NCBI GenBank assembly: GCA_016169945.1
Contig: JADLSH010000268.1
Span: 142,001-206,000, forward strand
Length of the DNA stretch: 64,000 nt
Direction: 5' to 3'
Origin: Trachythela sp. YZ-2020
Lineage: Eukaryota > Cnidaria > Anthozoa > Malacalcyonacea > Clavulariidae
A model generated the notes under the pieces. That model did not search any database. It was not told the origin of the DNA and saw nothing but the letters and a program-made list of their open reading frames with translations. Numbering within the stretch: the stretch's first letter is position 1; each line of letters starts with the position of its first letter. The position numbers were made by a program, and so were the translations under genes. This document shows positions 35,032 to 46,330 of this stretch, piece by piece.

Positions 35032-35725
35032 TGTTACATGATAGCTATTATCATGTGTATTTTACTACATTTTATATAATACATTTTATATCATAGTTTA
35101 GTTATATTTACTTTAAGTTAGTTTAAGGAATTTACCTATGGGAAATTGTTTTACGCATGGGAAGTTCTTTTAGTTTAGTCACGCATGAGCAAGCAAATAT
35201 TTTAGTTCATTACGTTACCAGAAGTGCGTAACGGACGGGAACGATTACCCCAAGGAAGATTCAGGACTGTAAAAATCTTCCCAAGAAATGACACTGCAAG
35301 TTAAAAAGTTCCTCTCTGAACAGTATATAAGGAAGAGCAAAACTATTTAATAAGATATAAGGCCTCAGCGCCTTGCTTGAATATCACTTTTGGAAAAGTT
35401 ATTACAAAGAAGATTGCTAAAGAAGAATTGTCACAAGTTATGCAAGTATATAGCCACGAAAGAGATATTGAAGTTAAAAAGCGAAGTTACGAGAAGAAGA
35501 CGGAGACGAAAGAGTCGCGCTCAGTCAGACAGACAAGAGATAAGTTGAACTGATATAGTTATAATAATATAATAATTTGATATAGTATTATAAAGACGCT
35601 ATACTTATAGCAAGTTAAAGAAATAAATAGTTATATAAACGTAACTGACTCACACCGATTTTTGTGGCGAGAGAAATTGAACCAAAACGAGGGAAATATT
35701 AATTTTAAGGACCACGCCCGTAACA
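35032..35725 (+). repeat. Gypsy 5' LTR (694 bp)
   Basis: It starts TGTTACATGATAGC and ends CACGCCCGTAACA. It matches the two 3' LTR fragments with few differences. It includes a TATATAA box at 35324-35330 and AATAAA near 35620. Confidence 0.9.
35324..35330 (+). promoter_or_regulatory. TATA box of the Gypsy LTR
   Basis: TATATAA in AACAGTATATAAGGAAG, conserved in the 3' LTR copy near 48318. Its position mid-LTR fits the U3/R boundary promoter. Confidence 0.6.
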
Positions 35726-36018
35726 TAAGAAATATCAAAACTAAAACAATTGTTCAAGCGTTGACAAAATTTTTTACTTTGGTTGGTGTTCCAAAATCTA
35801 TTCAATCGGATCAAGGAACAAATTTTATGTCGGGAATTTTCCAACAAGTAATGCACGAATTAAAAATAAAGCAATATAAGTCGACCGCTTATCATCCCGA
35901 GAGCCAAGGTGCACTTGAGCAATTTCACCAAACACTAAAAAATATGATGCGAACCTACTTTTGTTTGCAGCCAGGGAATCATTTCAGGAATCATCAGGTT
36001 TTAGTCCTTTCGAGCTAG
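35726..36018 (+). pseudogene. Integrase catalytic core fragment (Gypsy)
   Basis: Reads KTKTIVQALTKFFTLVGVPK then QSDQGTNFMS, with the second catalytic Asp at 35809-35811, and HPESQGALEQFHQTLK with the Glu at 35917-35919. That is exactly 35 residues apart, as in DD35E enzymes. The N-terminal HHCC finger and first Asp are deleted. The frame changes near 35960-35995 into the following ORF. Confidence 0.85.
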
Positions 36019-37286
36019 TTTTCGGTCACACAGTTAGGGGACCTCTTAATCTTTTAAAGGAAAAGTTACTTTCTGACAGTGGAAATTCATTCGGTCTTTC
36101 ACAGTATATGTTTCGGACTTTCGAACAAAATTGTCTAACAAAATTAGCCAAAGCAAACCTTCAGTCGGCCCAAAAATGCATGAAGAATCGGTACGACAAA
36201 AATTGTGTCAGTCGTACTTTTCAGCCAGGTGATAAGGTTCTTGCGTTACTTCCTGTCCCTGGAAATACACTTCAGGCACGGTATTTTGGCCCCTACCTCG
36301 TAGAAAAGAAAGAGAATGATTTAAATTATGTAATAGTTACCCCCGATAGACGTAAAAATAAGCAGTTATGTCATGTAAATATGCTAAAGCCATATTATGA
36401 GAGAAAGAGTGGTGTGCAGGTAGTTAACGTCATAGATTTAGAAAGTGAAAATAATATAGAAGATACAACAGAACTCTTCAATCTGTCTGAGTCAACTAAA
36501 CTCCATAACTCTGACGTTCTTCGCGATATGGGAACAAAGCTGAGCCACCTAAGTGAATCTCAACGAAGAGACATCGAAGTTCTCGTACAGGAATACCAAT
36601 GCTTATTTCCAGACGTACCCTCCAGGACTGATCGTATTGCCCACGACGTAGATATCAACTATGCGTCACCTATCAAACAACGCCCATATCGTCTAAACCC
36701 AACGAAGCAGAAACACCTTAAGACAGAAATCGTACTCCTCGCGAATGATTTTATCGAACCAAGCCAAAGCAGTTGGAGTTCACCTTGTTTGTTAGTTCCC
36801 AAACCTGATGGTAGTTATAGAATGTGTACGGATTATAGAAAACTAAATAATGTAACGAAGGCGGATACGTATCCCATCCCGTGGATAGATGATTGTATCG
36901 ACAAAATTGGAACGGCAAAATACGTCTCCAAGTTTGATTTATTGAAAGGTTTCTGGCAGATTCCACTAACCGAACGTGCGAAAGAGGTCTCAGCACTCGT
37001 GACTGCGAAAGGTCTCTACCAGTATAAAGTGATGCCACTTGGCATGCGAAATTCTCCAGCGACCTTCCAATGGCTGATAAATAGTGTTATCGCGGAGATC
37101 GAAGGCTGTGAAGGTTACATCGACGACGTAATAATATACAGTGATACGTGGGAAGAACATTTGAAGATTATGCGGAAATTCTTTAAACGACTCAGCGACG
37201 CGAAGTTAACGATCAATTTATTAAAGAGCGAGTTTGGATGTGGTCATGTCACCTACTTGGACATGTCGTCGGGCAAGGTCAAGTAA
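35961..37286 (+). CDS. Integrase C-terminus plus reverse transcriptase (Gypsy)
   Basis: One 441-codon frame. Residues from about 15: GFSPFELVFGH (end of the integrase core). About 90-140: FQPGDKVLALLPVPG then YFGPYLVEKK and HVNMLKPYY (GPY/F module). From about 190: the linker to RT. About 230-435: RT with KQRPYRLNP, SSWSSPCLLVPKPDGSYRMC, DYRKLNNVTK, KFDLLKGFWQIPL, MPLGMRNSPATFQ and the catalytic YIDDVIIYSD (37115 onward). The integrase tail and RT share one uninterrupted frame, so the domain order is genuine and not an assembly or rearrangement effect. The ORF ends by frameshift at the start of the RT thumb/RNase H. Confidence 0.85.
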   Translation: MFAARESFQESSGFSPFELVFGHTVRGPLNLLKEKLLSDSGNSFGLSQYMFRTFEQNCLTKLAKANLQSAQKCMKNRYDKNCVSRTFQPGDKVLALLPVPGNTLQARYFGPYLVEKKENDLNYVIVTPDRRKNKQLCHVNMLKPYYERKSGVQVVNVIDLESENNIEDTTELFNLSESTKLHNSDVLRDMGTKLSHLSESQRRDIEVLVQEYQCLFPDVPSRTDRIAHDVDINYASPIKQRPYRLNPTKQKHLKTEIVLLANDFIEPSQSSWSSPCLLVPKPDGSYRMCTDYRKLNNVTKADTYPIPWIDDCIDKIGTAKYVSKFDLLKGFWQIPLTERAKEVSALVTAKGLYQYKVMPLGMRNSPATFQWLINSVIAEIEGCEGYIDDVIIYSDTWEEHLKIMRKFFKRLSDAKLTINLLKSEFGCGHVTYLDMSSGKVK

Positions 37287-37980
37287 AATCTGTCGAAGCA
37301 AAGGTCGAAGCCATCTCGATGTTCCCTCAACCGGCGTCGAAGAAACACGTAATGCGTTTTCTCGGTATGGCAGGTTATTACCGAAAGTTCTGCCCAAATT
37401 TATCGGCTATCACGGAGCCTCTAACTCGGTTGCTGCAAAAGAACGTCAAGTTTCATTGGACTGAACAATGCCGGTTTGCTTTTGAGCAGCTTAAAGCAAT
37501 ATTGAAACGTGTTCTTGTGTTGTCTGCACCTGATTTCACATGCCCATTTAAGTTAGCTGTTGATGCAAGTGATGTTGAGCTGGTGGTGTATTACTCCAAG
37601 AAGACCAAGATGGAATTGACCATCCGGTATGTTATTTTTCCAGAAAATTTAATAAGAATCAGAAAATTTATTCCACCATTGAAAAAGAATGTCTTGCCCT
37701 CATCCTCGCCCTACAACACTTTAACGTTTATGTTTCCTCCACAGAAGTTCCCCTCATTGTGTATACAGACCACAACCCCGTTGTGTTCCTCCACAAATTA
37801 AAGGATAAGAATCAACGTTTGTTGCGATGGAGCTTGATTCTTTCTGAGTACAATATGAAGATAAACCAAATCAAAGGACGAGATAACTTGATCGCGGACT
37901 GTCTATCAAGGCCACGAACACATATATTGCATGAGAACTTGCAAGAAAGTCTATCAACTTTCTTTTCTTCAAGGGAGAGG
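37238..37980 (+). pseudogene. RT connection and RNase H (Gypsy), frameshifted
   Basis: A frame at 37238-37801 reads FLGMAGYYRKFCPNLSAI, LTRLLQKNVKFHW and KLAVDASDVE (first RNase H Asp). It then loses frame near 37610. The continuing RNase H sequence reappears at 37759 as YTDHNPVVFLHKLKDKNQRL and IKGRDNLIADCLSR. No integrase follows it. Confidence 0.8.
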
Positions 37981-37981
37981 G
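37971..37981 (+). other. Polypurine tract (Gypsy)
   Basis: AAGGGAGAGGG immediately before the 3' LTR TGTTACACG: the plus-strand priming site. Confidence 0.75.
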
Positions 37982-38070
37982 TGTTACACGATAGCTATTA
38001 TCATGTATATTTTACTACATTTTATATAATACATTATATATCATAGTTTAGTTATATTTACTTTAAGTTA
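37982..38070 (+). repeat. Gypsy 3' LTR, part 1
   Basis: TGTTACACGATAGCTATTATC through TATTTACTTTAAGTTA (written as two pieces), matching the first 90 bases of the 5' LTR. It is cut at 38070 by the insert. Confidence 0.9.
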
Positions 38071-38215
38071 AAAATTGAAGGGTTTTGTAGATGGAAAATT
38101 ATTGAGTGTAAATTATATACATTTTTTAGACCTAACCAGGAACAGCTGCGAAAAATGTAACTATAGGTCCCTGGCAGGAATCGAATCTGCGGCCCTGCGG
38201 AGCTCTAACCACAAG
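38071..38215 (-). mobile_element. tRNA-derived SINE fragment
   Basis: On the minus strand: GGTTAGAGCTC (box A remnant), GCAGATTCGATTCCTGCC (box B), then CATTTTTCGCAGCTGTTCC and a tail ending CCCTTCAATTTT. It is related to 47985-48100 and 48753-48842. Confidence 0.65.
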
Positions 38216-38349
38216 TTCAAATAGATATACTAGGGTACTGCCATGTTAAGTTGTGGGTAAATATCTAGATTTTGTTGGCATCTCACTCGATTGAATAATA
38301 ATTGAAGGGTTTTGTAGATGGAAAATTATTGAGTGTAAATTATATACAT

Positions 38350-38541
38350 TATACCGAACTCGTAACACATACTCAAAATAAACTACGAAAACTCTCACAT
38401 AATCAATAATAAAACATATATTTCACTGCTCACACTCACACGTTTCGTTTTACAAGTCTCACTGTTTATATTATCACTATCTGTCAATCAAAAGTCTTAT
38501 TATGTTTGAGTCACGCGATGTGATGTCACACTTCCGGTATA
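38350..38541 (-). repeat. BEL/Pao 3' LTR
   Basis: Shares GTTTTACAAGTCTCACTG, TATTATCACTATCTGTCAAT and GATGTCACACTTCCGGTATA with 47871-47943. A 26-bp segment (CTTATTATG...CGATGT) is absent from the other LTR. Confidence 0.75.
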
Positions 38542-38611
38542 CTACTCCCCTAAAAATTAAATCTACATTTTTACTACTTTAACACTATGTTTTAACTCAA
38601 TATGAAATGTT

Positions 38612-39541
38612 TCAAACTTTCAGTTCTAACTGATCAGTCTTTCTCCTCGTTTTCTGCCAACTCACGTATTTTCTTTCTTGCATCAACTGCTGCTCCCGTT
38701 TCTCCCTCTTCTTTTCAACTCCCTGGGTCTGCTCCTCATTTCTTTGTTCTGCTTGCGTTGAGCATCGCATCTCGAGTGGACATACTAACTGTAACGGTCT
38801 TTCAATAGTGTGTCCTTTGTGTAATAATACCACACCACGTACCACACTATCCTTTCCTTTAACTTGCCGTAGTACCTTTCCTTTCTTCCACTCGCTTCTG
38901 TTCTTCTCTTCTCCCACGACTAATAATATCTCTCCAATTTCGGGTGCTCTGGCTTGGTTAACATTGATTCGTTGACTCTCCATTAAACTGTATATATATT
39001 CTCTTTGCCATCGTTTCCACGCGTTATTCATTGCTTTAACAATTCGTTTCTGCATCTTTGTTAGCTCGTCCTCGTCACTGTCCATGTCGTTGACAAGGTA
39101 CGGGTTTTCTCCTCGAATCAGGACATTCGGTGTCAGTACTTGCTCTTCTCCACTTTCACTTTCCACATAGGTAAGAGCACGACTGTTCATATTGATCTCA
39201 ATGTCCATGATGACATTTTCAAGATTCTCGAATGAAAGGTGCGATCGTCCTAAGCTTTTGTAAAGTGACTTCTTAATTTCACGGATTAATCTTTCATAAA
39301 TCCCTTCCCACCAAGGGGATCTGGCAAGGTTGAATCTCCAGTGTATATCGTGTGCTGCAAGGAAGTCGTGAAGTTTTTCACTCTTTCTAATAACTTTGAT
39401 CCATATAGCTCTCGTTTTAAATGTCGCTGCATTGTCTGAAATGATTAATCGAGGTCTTCCCCTTCGAGCGATGAATGCATTGAGTTTGCGTTGGAACTCC
39501 TCTGCTTCCTGGCTCTTGGTTAATTCTAAGTGGACGGCTCA
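38612..39541 (-). pseudogene. BEL/Pao integrase, C-terminal half
   Basis: After TGA at 39539-39541 (where the family reads CATSRAVHLEL) the frame continues [28 protein letters not shown] (second catalytic Asp) and [19 protein letters not shown] (catalytic Glu). It ends in the C-terminal domain [18 protein letters not shown]. The minus-strand ORF from 39208 covers the end. Confidence 0.8.
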
Positions 39542-40489
39542 CGAAGTAGCACAGGTAAAGATCACAATATAACATTTTCCTTCTTCTTTCTTTCCAATTC
39601 TGTATCTTAAAGGTCCGGCAAAATCGACTCCGGTGATCTCAAATGGTTGACTTGCTTCGGTTCTGAAACTTGGCATGTTGCTCGTCAACGGTGATCCGTA
39701 TGGCTTCGCAGAGTACAGCTTACATACATTGCAGTTGTCGATCAGTTTCTTCACCTTTGAGCGAAGCTGCGGTATCCACCAATGTTCTCTCAGAGCTGCC
39801 ATGGTATTTGCAACACCAAAGTGCTTCATCTTGTTATGGGTATGAGCTATTAGCTTTTCTACGAAAAGTCCTCCATCAAGGTAGATTGGCTCGTAACCAT
39901 TTACTCTTCCTTTGCACTTGAGAACTTTGGTTTCTTTGTCTTCGACTATTCTCCAACCTGGGGCTTGCAACTCGGAATTAACTCCTTTCTGAACTCTTCT
40001 CACCCAGCTGTTTCTTGCTGTTGTAATTTCCTCGTTTACGAGTGGTCCCGATTTCTTCTTGTTCTGACGAATCTTCGCCAAGCAGTTGCTAATGAATCTT
40101 AATGTCCACGCTGTTACTCTCAACGTACGCCAGTATGTTCTTCTTTCTAAAAGAGCGTCCCATTCATCCAGTTCATGATCTTTCGTAAATAACATTTGCT
40201 CCTTAATTGGCTTACTCTCTTCGCTAACAGCTGTAGTTGCTGTCAAGTTAGGTTGCTCCGGCCACTGTTCTTTCTCTAACAACCAGTTTGGACCGTTGAA
40301 CCAATTCCCGTTTTCCAAACTTTCTACGGTTGCTCCCCTACTTCCGAGGTCTGCGAGGTTTCTGTTTGATGGGCAATATTTCCAGACAATGCCAAGCTCA
40401 CTGGTAATCTCCGCGATCTTCATAACTCTGTTACTGACAAACACTTTCCATGGTTTCCCCGGATTACTCAGCCAGTAAAGCACTACCAT
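39539..40489 (-). CDS. BEL/Pao RNase H end and integrase N-terminal half
   Basis: 316-codon frame. The start MVVLYWLSNPGKPWKVFVSN is the RNase H tail. The middle has LRVTAWTLRFISNCL. An integrase zinc-binding region follows: HTHNKMKHFGVANTM with CNVCKLY. DFAGPLRYR then supplies the first catalytic Asp. It terminates at a premature TGA inside the integrase core. Confidence 0.85.
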   Translation of the reverse strand: MVVLYWLSNPGKPWKVFVSNRVMKIAEITSELGIVWKYCPSNRNLADLGSRGATVESLENGNWFNGPNWLLEKEQWPEQPNLTATTAVSEESKPIKEQMLFTKDHELDEWDALLERRTYWRTLRVTAWTLRFISNCLAKIRQNKKKSGPLVNEEITTARNSWVRRVQKGVNSELQAPGWRIVEDKETKVLKCKGRVNGYEPIYLDGGLFVEKLIAHTHNKMKHFGVANTMAALREHWWIPQLRSKVKKLIDNCNVCKLYSAKPYGSPLTSNMPSFRTEASQPFEITGVDFAGPLRYRIGKKEEGKCYIVIFTCATS

Positions 40490-40503
40490 GCTGTCTAACC
40501 AGA

Positions 40504-41440
40504 TTACAATGTTCTTGATTGGTTGGTTGTGTAAGGTGTTGTTAGATTCTTCGCCATGTTGGCAGCCATGTGAACTCCTACGAGCTCCAATCTGGGTATT
40601 GATGTGTTCTGTTTTGAAATCCTAGATTTAGATGTCAATAGTCCCTTGACTGTTGCCGATGTCTGTTCCACTACTGCTACGGTTACTGCAGAACACGCTA
40701 GGTTGCTTGCGTCAGCAAATACACGGAGCTCAATGGCTTTCGTTTCTTTCGAATTTCCGGTTATGCTTCTTGGCACTTTGACATTTTTCAACTGTTTGTT
40801 CCACTTGAGCCATTGTTTCTTTAAATCTGGTGAAACCTCCGAATTCCACCCTTTCTTCTCTTCGCAGGCCTCTCTGTAAATGTGTTTTCCTTCAGCCATC
40901 GCAGGTGATATTATGCCAAGAGGATCGTAGACTTTTCCCAACTGGCTTAAGATGCTTCGCTTAGTAACCGGTTCATTTTCAGGCACTTCCGATACTTGTA
41001 TTTCTAAGGTATCTTCTTCTTTGTTCCATACATGACCGAGGATCTTGCTAGGGCTTTGCATGTTCTCATCTTCTAATGTTGAGATGTTCGACTCCCACTT
41101 GTTCGACTTCCACTCCACTGGGAATTTTGCACTCTCGAGTATAAGTTTTGTTTCTCCCTTGAATTTCTCCAGATTATCAATGTCGCCTCCCGTCTGCATG
41201 ATGTTGTCAACATAGGTGTTTTCTCTAAGGGCAGTCGCCGTATTCTCGTACTCTGGTAATTGCTGGTCATAATGGTAGTCTAATGTGGCTCCGAGTAGGA
41301 ATGGACTGGCTTCAACTCCAAATGGGACTCTGGCAAATCGGAAATGTTCCTCGTTTCCGTTTCGTTCGACGAGAAATCTAAAGGCATCTCTGTCTTCTTC
41401 CCTGATTGCTATTTGTAGAAAGGCTTTTTAATTTGGATAT
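40504..41440 (-). pseudogene. BEL/Pao reverse transcriptase C-terminal part and RNase H start
   Basis: Minus-strand order: [40 protein letters not shown], the YVDNIM catalytic motif (about 41204-41215), [25 protein letters not shown], and RNase H start [16 protein letters not shown]. Two frames are involved because of a frameshift near 41200. Confidence 0.8.
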
Positions 41441-41540
41441 CGGCCAGAAGAATATTAGATGACATTCTCGCCCTCACCATAATGTCCCACAACAAGGGTT
41501 GAAGGGGTGGGCCGGTGAACATGCAGTCATTTATGCTAGA

Positions 41541-41960
41541 TGACGGATGATGGGGTCTAGCTTATGTCAATACTCGCCTTTGTCGTTATTGTTGCAGCAT
41601 CTTTTCGAACAACTGGCTTGTGCGTAATACAATCTTTCTCCTGACGGCGATCTTTTCTTTCTCTCTCTCTCAATCAATCCACTAGATATCTGGTGCCTCA
41701 ATAATCTCTCTTCTCTCTTTGCTTCAAATCTTTCTTCTTTTTATGTTGTTGACAACGGATGGGGTCTGGAGCTGGCGTCAGACCCATTCTCACTTCGTTG
41801 TTGCAGCATCTCTTTCCGAAACAACTGCTTGCGCGTGGTGTAAATATCTTCTCCCTCTCCCATCTGGGTCTTCTCAATCTCTCCACTAGATATCTGACTG
41901 GTCTTCAATAATCTCTACACTCTTGCTTCAAATCTTCTCTTCCTTTTCTTTTTTTTTGCT
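41541..41960. repeat. Local duplication inside BEL RT
   Basis: A roughly 215-bp block is present twice (about 41590-41745 and 41805-41950). Shared pieces include GTTGTTGCAGCATCT, CCACTAGATATCTG and CTTGCTTCAAATCTT. It lies where the first third of RT is expected. Confidence 0.6.
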
Positions 41961-42184
41961 GACATTGTTGACATTGTATAGTCGTCTTCTGCTTTGCTGT
42001 TCGTTTGTAGCTGTCAACTTGCTTCCTGGAATCCAAGGTATGCTAACTTGATATCTGCCATCATCTTGTTTTGTTATGCTGTCTCGAAACTCGGTTAACA
42101 CTTGCAACTGGTCGTTTTCACCACGATCTTCAACCCCAAGTACATCAAGACTGTACAACCGTTCGTACTCATCAACATCTACAT

Positions 42185-42510
42185 ACTCATACTCATCATC
42201 GTTCGTACTCATCATCATCAACATCGCACGGGTGGCGGAAGCGGTTAGCGCGCTGCCTCTTACCACTGAGTTGAGCCTGTTTAACAACAGGTCGAGGTCA
42301 CTGTGGAGTACTCGCGTGAGATCGGCGGTGCTCAACAAATAACTCATGGTAGTTGAGATCTCCTCACACTGTGCTTCGAGGGTTTTCCCGGGTACTCCGG
42401 TTTCCTCCCAGTAACTAACAACCAAAAGGAACTAACAATGGGGGTGAACAATTGTGGAGCTGGCGTTGTGGACTCCCTGCCATTGAGGCGAAGTTAAATA
42501 AATAAACATC
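42185..42510 (+). mobile_element. tRNA-derived SINE inserted in BEL/Pao
   Basis: Box-A-like GGTGGCGGAAGCGGTTAGCG at about 42229, and a conserved body motif GGTACTCCGGTTTCCTCCCA at about 42391 that also occurs in the SINE at 52997. It separates FTRDV from LYSLDVLGVEDRGEND, which are adjacent in intact BEL pol. A TCATCA/TACTCA-rich stretch sits at its left edge. Confidence 0.7.
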
Positions 42511-43480
42511 TCTCGTGAACATACAGGCATCATTTGAGTAATCCTCACCACCATGAATGACCCATCCAAATGTTGTTTCTTCCACTATGGGATCTCCTGG
42601 ATTTCCTTTGAATACTTTCTCCGTTCTGATTTTTGTGTAAGTGCCATCGCCAAGTATGATATAAATTGGATACTCTCCTTTGTCAGTCTTGTAGAATCTC
42701 TTGTCTTGTGTGTGGGTGTATTTCATCTTTACCTCATTCATATCAGGTCTCCTAACAGTGGTAAAATCAGAAAGTTTAGAACCAGTCAGTCAATTTTTTC
42801 ATGTGTATTCCCGTCAAGAGAATCTATGTCGCTTGATAAATTGGCATGGATTGAGTGCTAGTGCCATTCACGGTTACTATCTCACGAGCTTCATGATGTG
42901 TTGGATCTAAATTGAGTTTCTTTACTGCTTCGCGAGAAATAAAGTTTCGACCAGAACCGGTGTCGAGATATGCCCACAGTGTTTGACCTTTGATGTCGAC
43001 GGGTATAATTGCTGGAAGTAACTTTTCCTCTGTTAATGTGGTAAATCCAGTAAGCGTTGCTCTGTTTTCTTTGTCGACTTCATTCTTGTCACACAAGCTT
43101 GTATGATGTTTCGCATTACACTTCAGGCAACCACGACTTCGACAATGATTTGCCCGGTGTCCTGAGCGAGCACAATTAAAGCACAGGTTATTTTCCGAAA
43201 ATATTTTCTTTCTGTCTACCAAGCGCTTCACTGTATTGCATTGATCACCCCAGTGTTCATTGCTTCCAAAAAAAATACAGTGAGGTTTTCTTGCTTCTGA
43301 TGACTTTTGATACCAGTGTCCTTCTGGTTTCTTATAACTCTTGGGTGCATCATCCACTTTATTCCTTCGTAACCACTTCTGTAAATTATTCATTAGCACT
43401 TCCATAGACCATTCTTCCCAGTCATCGTCTGCTCGTACCAAGTCTGGTTTTACCTGTGGTAGCTTGTTGAGTGTGGTCAT
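42415..43480 (-). pseudogene. BEL/Pao Gag zinc knuckle and aspartic protease
   Basis: Frame 43480-42824 carries NNLCFNCARSGHRANHC and CLKCNAKHHTSLC (CCHC-type knuckles). The protease motif AYLDTGSGRNFIS is at about 42950, then LNLDPTHHEAREI. The protease/RT linker continues in another frame (42741-42415) with YIILGDGTYTKIRTEKVFKG and ETTFGWVIHGG. Confidence 0.85.
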
Positions 43481-43732
43481 AACAAATCCAGAAAGTTTTC
43501 ACCTTCACCCAGTGTCGTAATTGCGTCGAAATTCTTGCTTAATTTCTCATAGAAATCTTGAACTTTGTCATAATTCGTTCCTTTTACTGGAGTTAAGTTG
43601 ATTATTGCGTCCATGTGAGCATTTATGACCTGTTTTGGATGACCATACTCGCTTTCAGCCTTTCCCGTGCAATCTTGTAACCAATTTCACCCGGTTTCAA
43701 ATTAGATATTTTCTCTCTCACCCAGAGGAGGT

Positions 43733-45016
43733 TGGACAGCAGGCCGCAAAGCATCATGGGTAATGAGCGTATGTTTCCACGTGCGGCCTCATTTATGCGT
43801 TGACTGCCGTGAAGTCAACATCTCTGGCCATGGCAAATTCTGCGAAAATCGACGCTATTGATCCAGAGACTCAATGCCATCATTATAGATGTGTTTAGTG
43901 TTTGTGTATGGATGTATAACAAGGCTCTTTGAGTCCGTTTAATGGATTTATTTGTGCAGAAATCTCAAAGGCTGCGTGTGATCAACTTGTCTTGTGGTCA
44001 ATATAAATGTTGTGTTGAAAATTCTATATGTATTTGTGGACACTTTGTTCAGTGTTGCACGTATTGCATTTTATACACTTAAGTAAATACGAGCAATCAC
44101 TGCGTCAATTGGGGAAATTCGAGATGTTCAACTTCAAAGATTGTTGACAGAAATGGCATCGGATTAATACAATATGACAACGTACAGCCTACATAAAAGA
44201 TCAAAATAACGTTTCCCTTAAAAATACTGCTCACATAGGTAGATCAATAGTTATTGAAATAGCATGGATGCATTCCAGGAAAAAAATTGAATAACAATGA
44301 CAAAATATTCGATATTTGCGAGTCGAGTGGGCCGTCAGACAACAAAATTGCAGACAGAGCCAGACACTAGCCCAGATATAAAATCTCTAAACAACACGCA
44401 AATAACTCCTAAATCTCCTAAAATTCATTCAAAAGTATTTTAACGCTTACTCTAAAGAATAACGCTCTTTATATTAAAGAAGTTTCAAGATTCATTGGGA
44501 AAAACAAGCTTTGGTGGCGCAATGTCGTCAGGCGCAATAACGTGCCATTTTGGCAAAAGTTGAAATGAGTATGGTAACTTCAATACCGAATATCTCGAAA
44601 ACTGCCGGGGAACCTCTGGGACCCCTCCAGCAGATTTTTAGTTTATACATTTATCTTGACTTTTTTGCAAAAAATAGAAAAATCGAACCATGGGAATTCT
44701 AGATATTTTATTTTGAAAGTTGTAAACAGACGCGGCCTTGAGTCATCACGTAACGAAGACACGGCAAACTTTGATGCTCAAAATAAGTTTAAAAATGACA
44801 CTTACCTCAAAGGTTTTCGCAGATATCGCAAGTCCTTATATAATATGAAAGCCACGCTTGCTTTTTTATAGATTTTTAAAAATATTAATATGTATTTTTC
44901 AAGTGTTTCTGCGTGCAATGCAAATTACACGACCAAGAATTTTGACAAACACGATGGAAAAATAGCGCGATTTCATTGGTCGAGAAATTCACGTGACAGC
45001 TGTCCACCCTCCTCTG
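43733..45016. mobile_element. 1284-bp TIR transposon in BEL gag
   Basis: Left end CAGAGGAGGTTGGACAGC; right end is the complement of CAGAGGAGGGTGGACAGC (17 of 18 match). The 9-bp target duplication TCTCTCACC lies at 43724-43732 and 45017-45025. Removing it restores a continuous BEL gag (LLEMVNPKVRE then ISNLKPGEIGYKIA). The first 100 bp match the element at 62167. There is no long ORF, so it is a non-autonomous derivative. The superfamily is uncertain (CAG ends suggest hAT, the 9-bp duplication suggests Mutator-like). Confidence 0.85.
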
Positions 45017-45096
45017 TCTCTCACCTTTGGGTTCACCATTTCCAATAAAAACCCATATTTCTCTTCAGCTGTAGCCGCTTTCTCATGAACCAGTGT

Positions 45097-45462
45097 TCAA
45101 AACATATTCTCAAATCTCACCCAGTCTGTGGGGGTTCCATTAAACGGTGTAATTTTTAGCTTCGGTAATTTCGCTGTGGTTGAACGAGCGGTCTTTTCCA
45201 TTTCTAGTTTCTTCTGTGTCATCAATAATTCTGCCTCATGTCTTTCCTGCCATAAATGTCGCTCGCGCATTTCTTGTTCTTCACAAAGCTCAGTCCGTCG
45301 TTGTTCTTCATATCGCAATTGCCTCTCTTTCACTTCTGAGCGTTGTAATTCAGTCTCTCGATCCAAATTCTCTTGCTTTTCCTTTAGTTGCCGAGCTAAT
45401 TTTTCCTTTTCATCGATCAGCGCTGAATATTTCGACTTTATATCTTTTTTCCACTGTCTCAC
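45097..45462 (-). pseudogene. BEL/Pao Gag N-terminal part
   Basis: Charged coiled-coil (EKLARQLKEKQENLDRETEL, EERHEAELL-like) followed by LPKLKITPFNGTPTDWVRFE, the start of the DUF1759 Gag domain. Coding continues across the 1284-bp transposon. Confidence 0.8.
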
Positions 45463-45671
45463 TGAGCGTGGCGTCTTACCGTTGTCGATTTTTAACTCTT
45501 CCGTTGGCGAAATAAGCTCGGATAATTTGATGATTATTTTACTCGCCCTTTCGTTTGTCGCCTCGATTTCTCCGTAGTCTTTCGCTTCGATAATTTGCTC
45601 GGTTTCTTCCAGAAAATATTGTAACTTCGAAATTTCTTTGTCTATGTTTCCTTATCTGCCAGTGTCTCTGG

Positions 45672-45843
45672 TTAACCTATTAGCTTGCAATGCACCCAGA
45701 TGCACCCTACTTTAGTATGTGCCCTAATTTAACACCAGATAATGGGTTAATCCTGATAGCACTAAAATTGGTATTTTTTATTCTGTCTATTAATGCCAGA
45801 TGATTTTACTTACCAATGAGAGTGTTAGGTGTATGTGGGTTAA
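45672..45843 (+). repeat. TTAA-flanked MITE copy 4
   Basis: TTAACCTATTAGCTTGCAAT at the left and ATGTGGGTTAA at the right; core ATTCTGTCTATTAATGCCA. It is longer than other copies because of internal insertions. Confidence 0.65.
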
Positions 45844-45879
45844 AGCAGAAAATCATTTTAACATTTTCATTTCTTCTGT

Positions 45880-46330
45880 TTAGAGTGAATTATCCATCAC
45901 ACCCGACAAGCTTGGACCCCTTGCTTATGTTGCTGGCTATGTAATCCAAGCATTATGGAAAGAGCAAGAATTCCAAAAATGCAGATTCATTAAGAAACCA
46001 AGAGTTACAAGCATTATTGTTTTCAATGAAAGTACCTGCTGAAGAAAATGACTACATTTCTTCAATTTCCCGAGGAGCACTGTGGGCACCCAATTCCTGG
46101 CTGGTAAATATTGCAGAAATTCCTGAATTGTGTTTAGAAAGCACACAAGAATTGGCAAACCAACCCCATTACTTGTGGATAAAGTTGTTGAGGAGGTCCA
46201 AGCTTCTCCATTAGCAAAAGGTTTGTGGAACAATATGGTTGAACAATGTGATGTTGCAGTGTCAAAGAAGTGTCAAAACTTATGTTTTGAAAACATTATC
46301 AAACTATACGCAACTGTCAGAGGATGATAT
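45880..46330 (+). pseudogene. DNA-transposase C-terminal fragment
   Basis: Plus-strand pieces in changing frames: KLGPLAY-like LDPLAYVAGYVIQALWKE, then RGALWAPNSWLVNIAEIPEL, VVEEVQASPLAKGLWNNM and FENIIKLYATVR. This order (AYVAGY; RGGL; ...ENII.LY..VR near the end) fits the C-terminal region of an uncharacterised invertebrate transposase family with P-element-like features. Heavily decayed. Confidence 0.45.
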
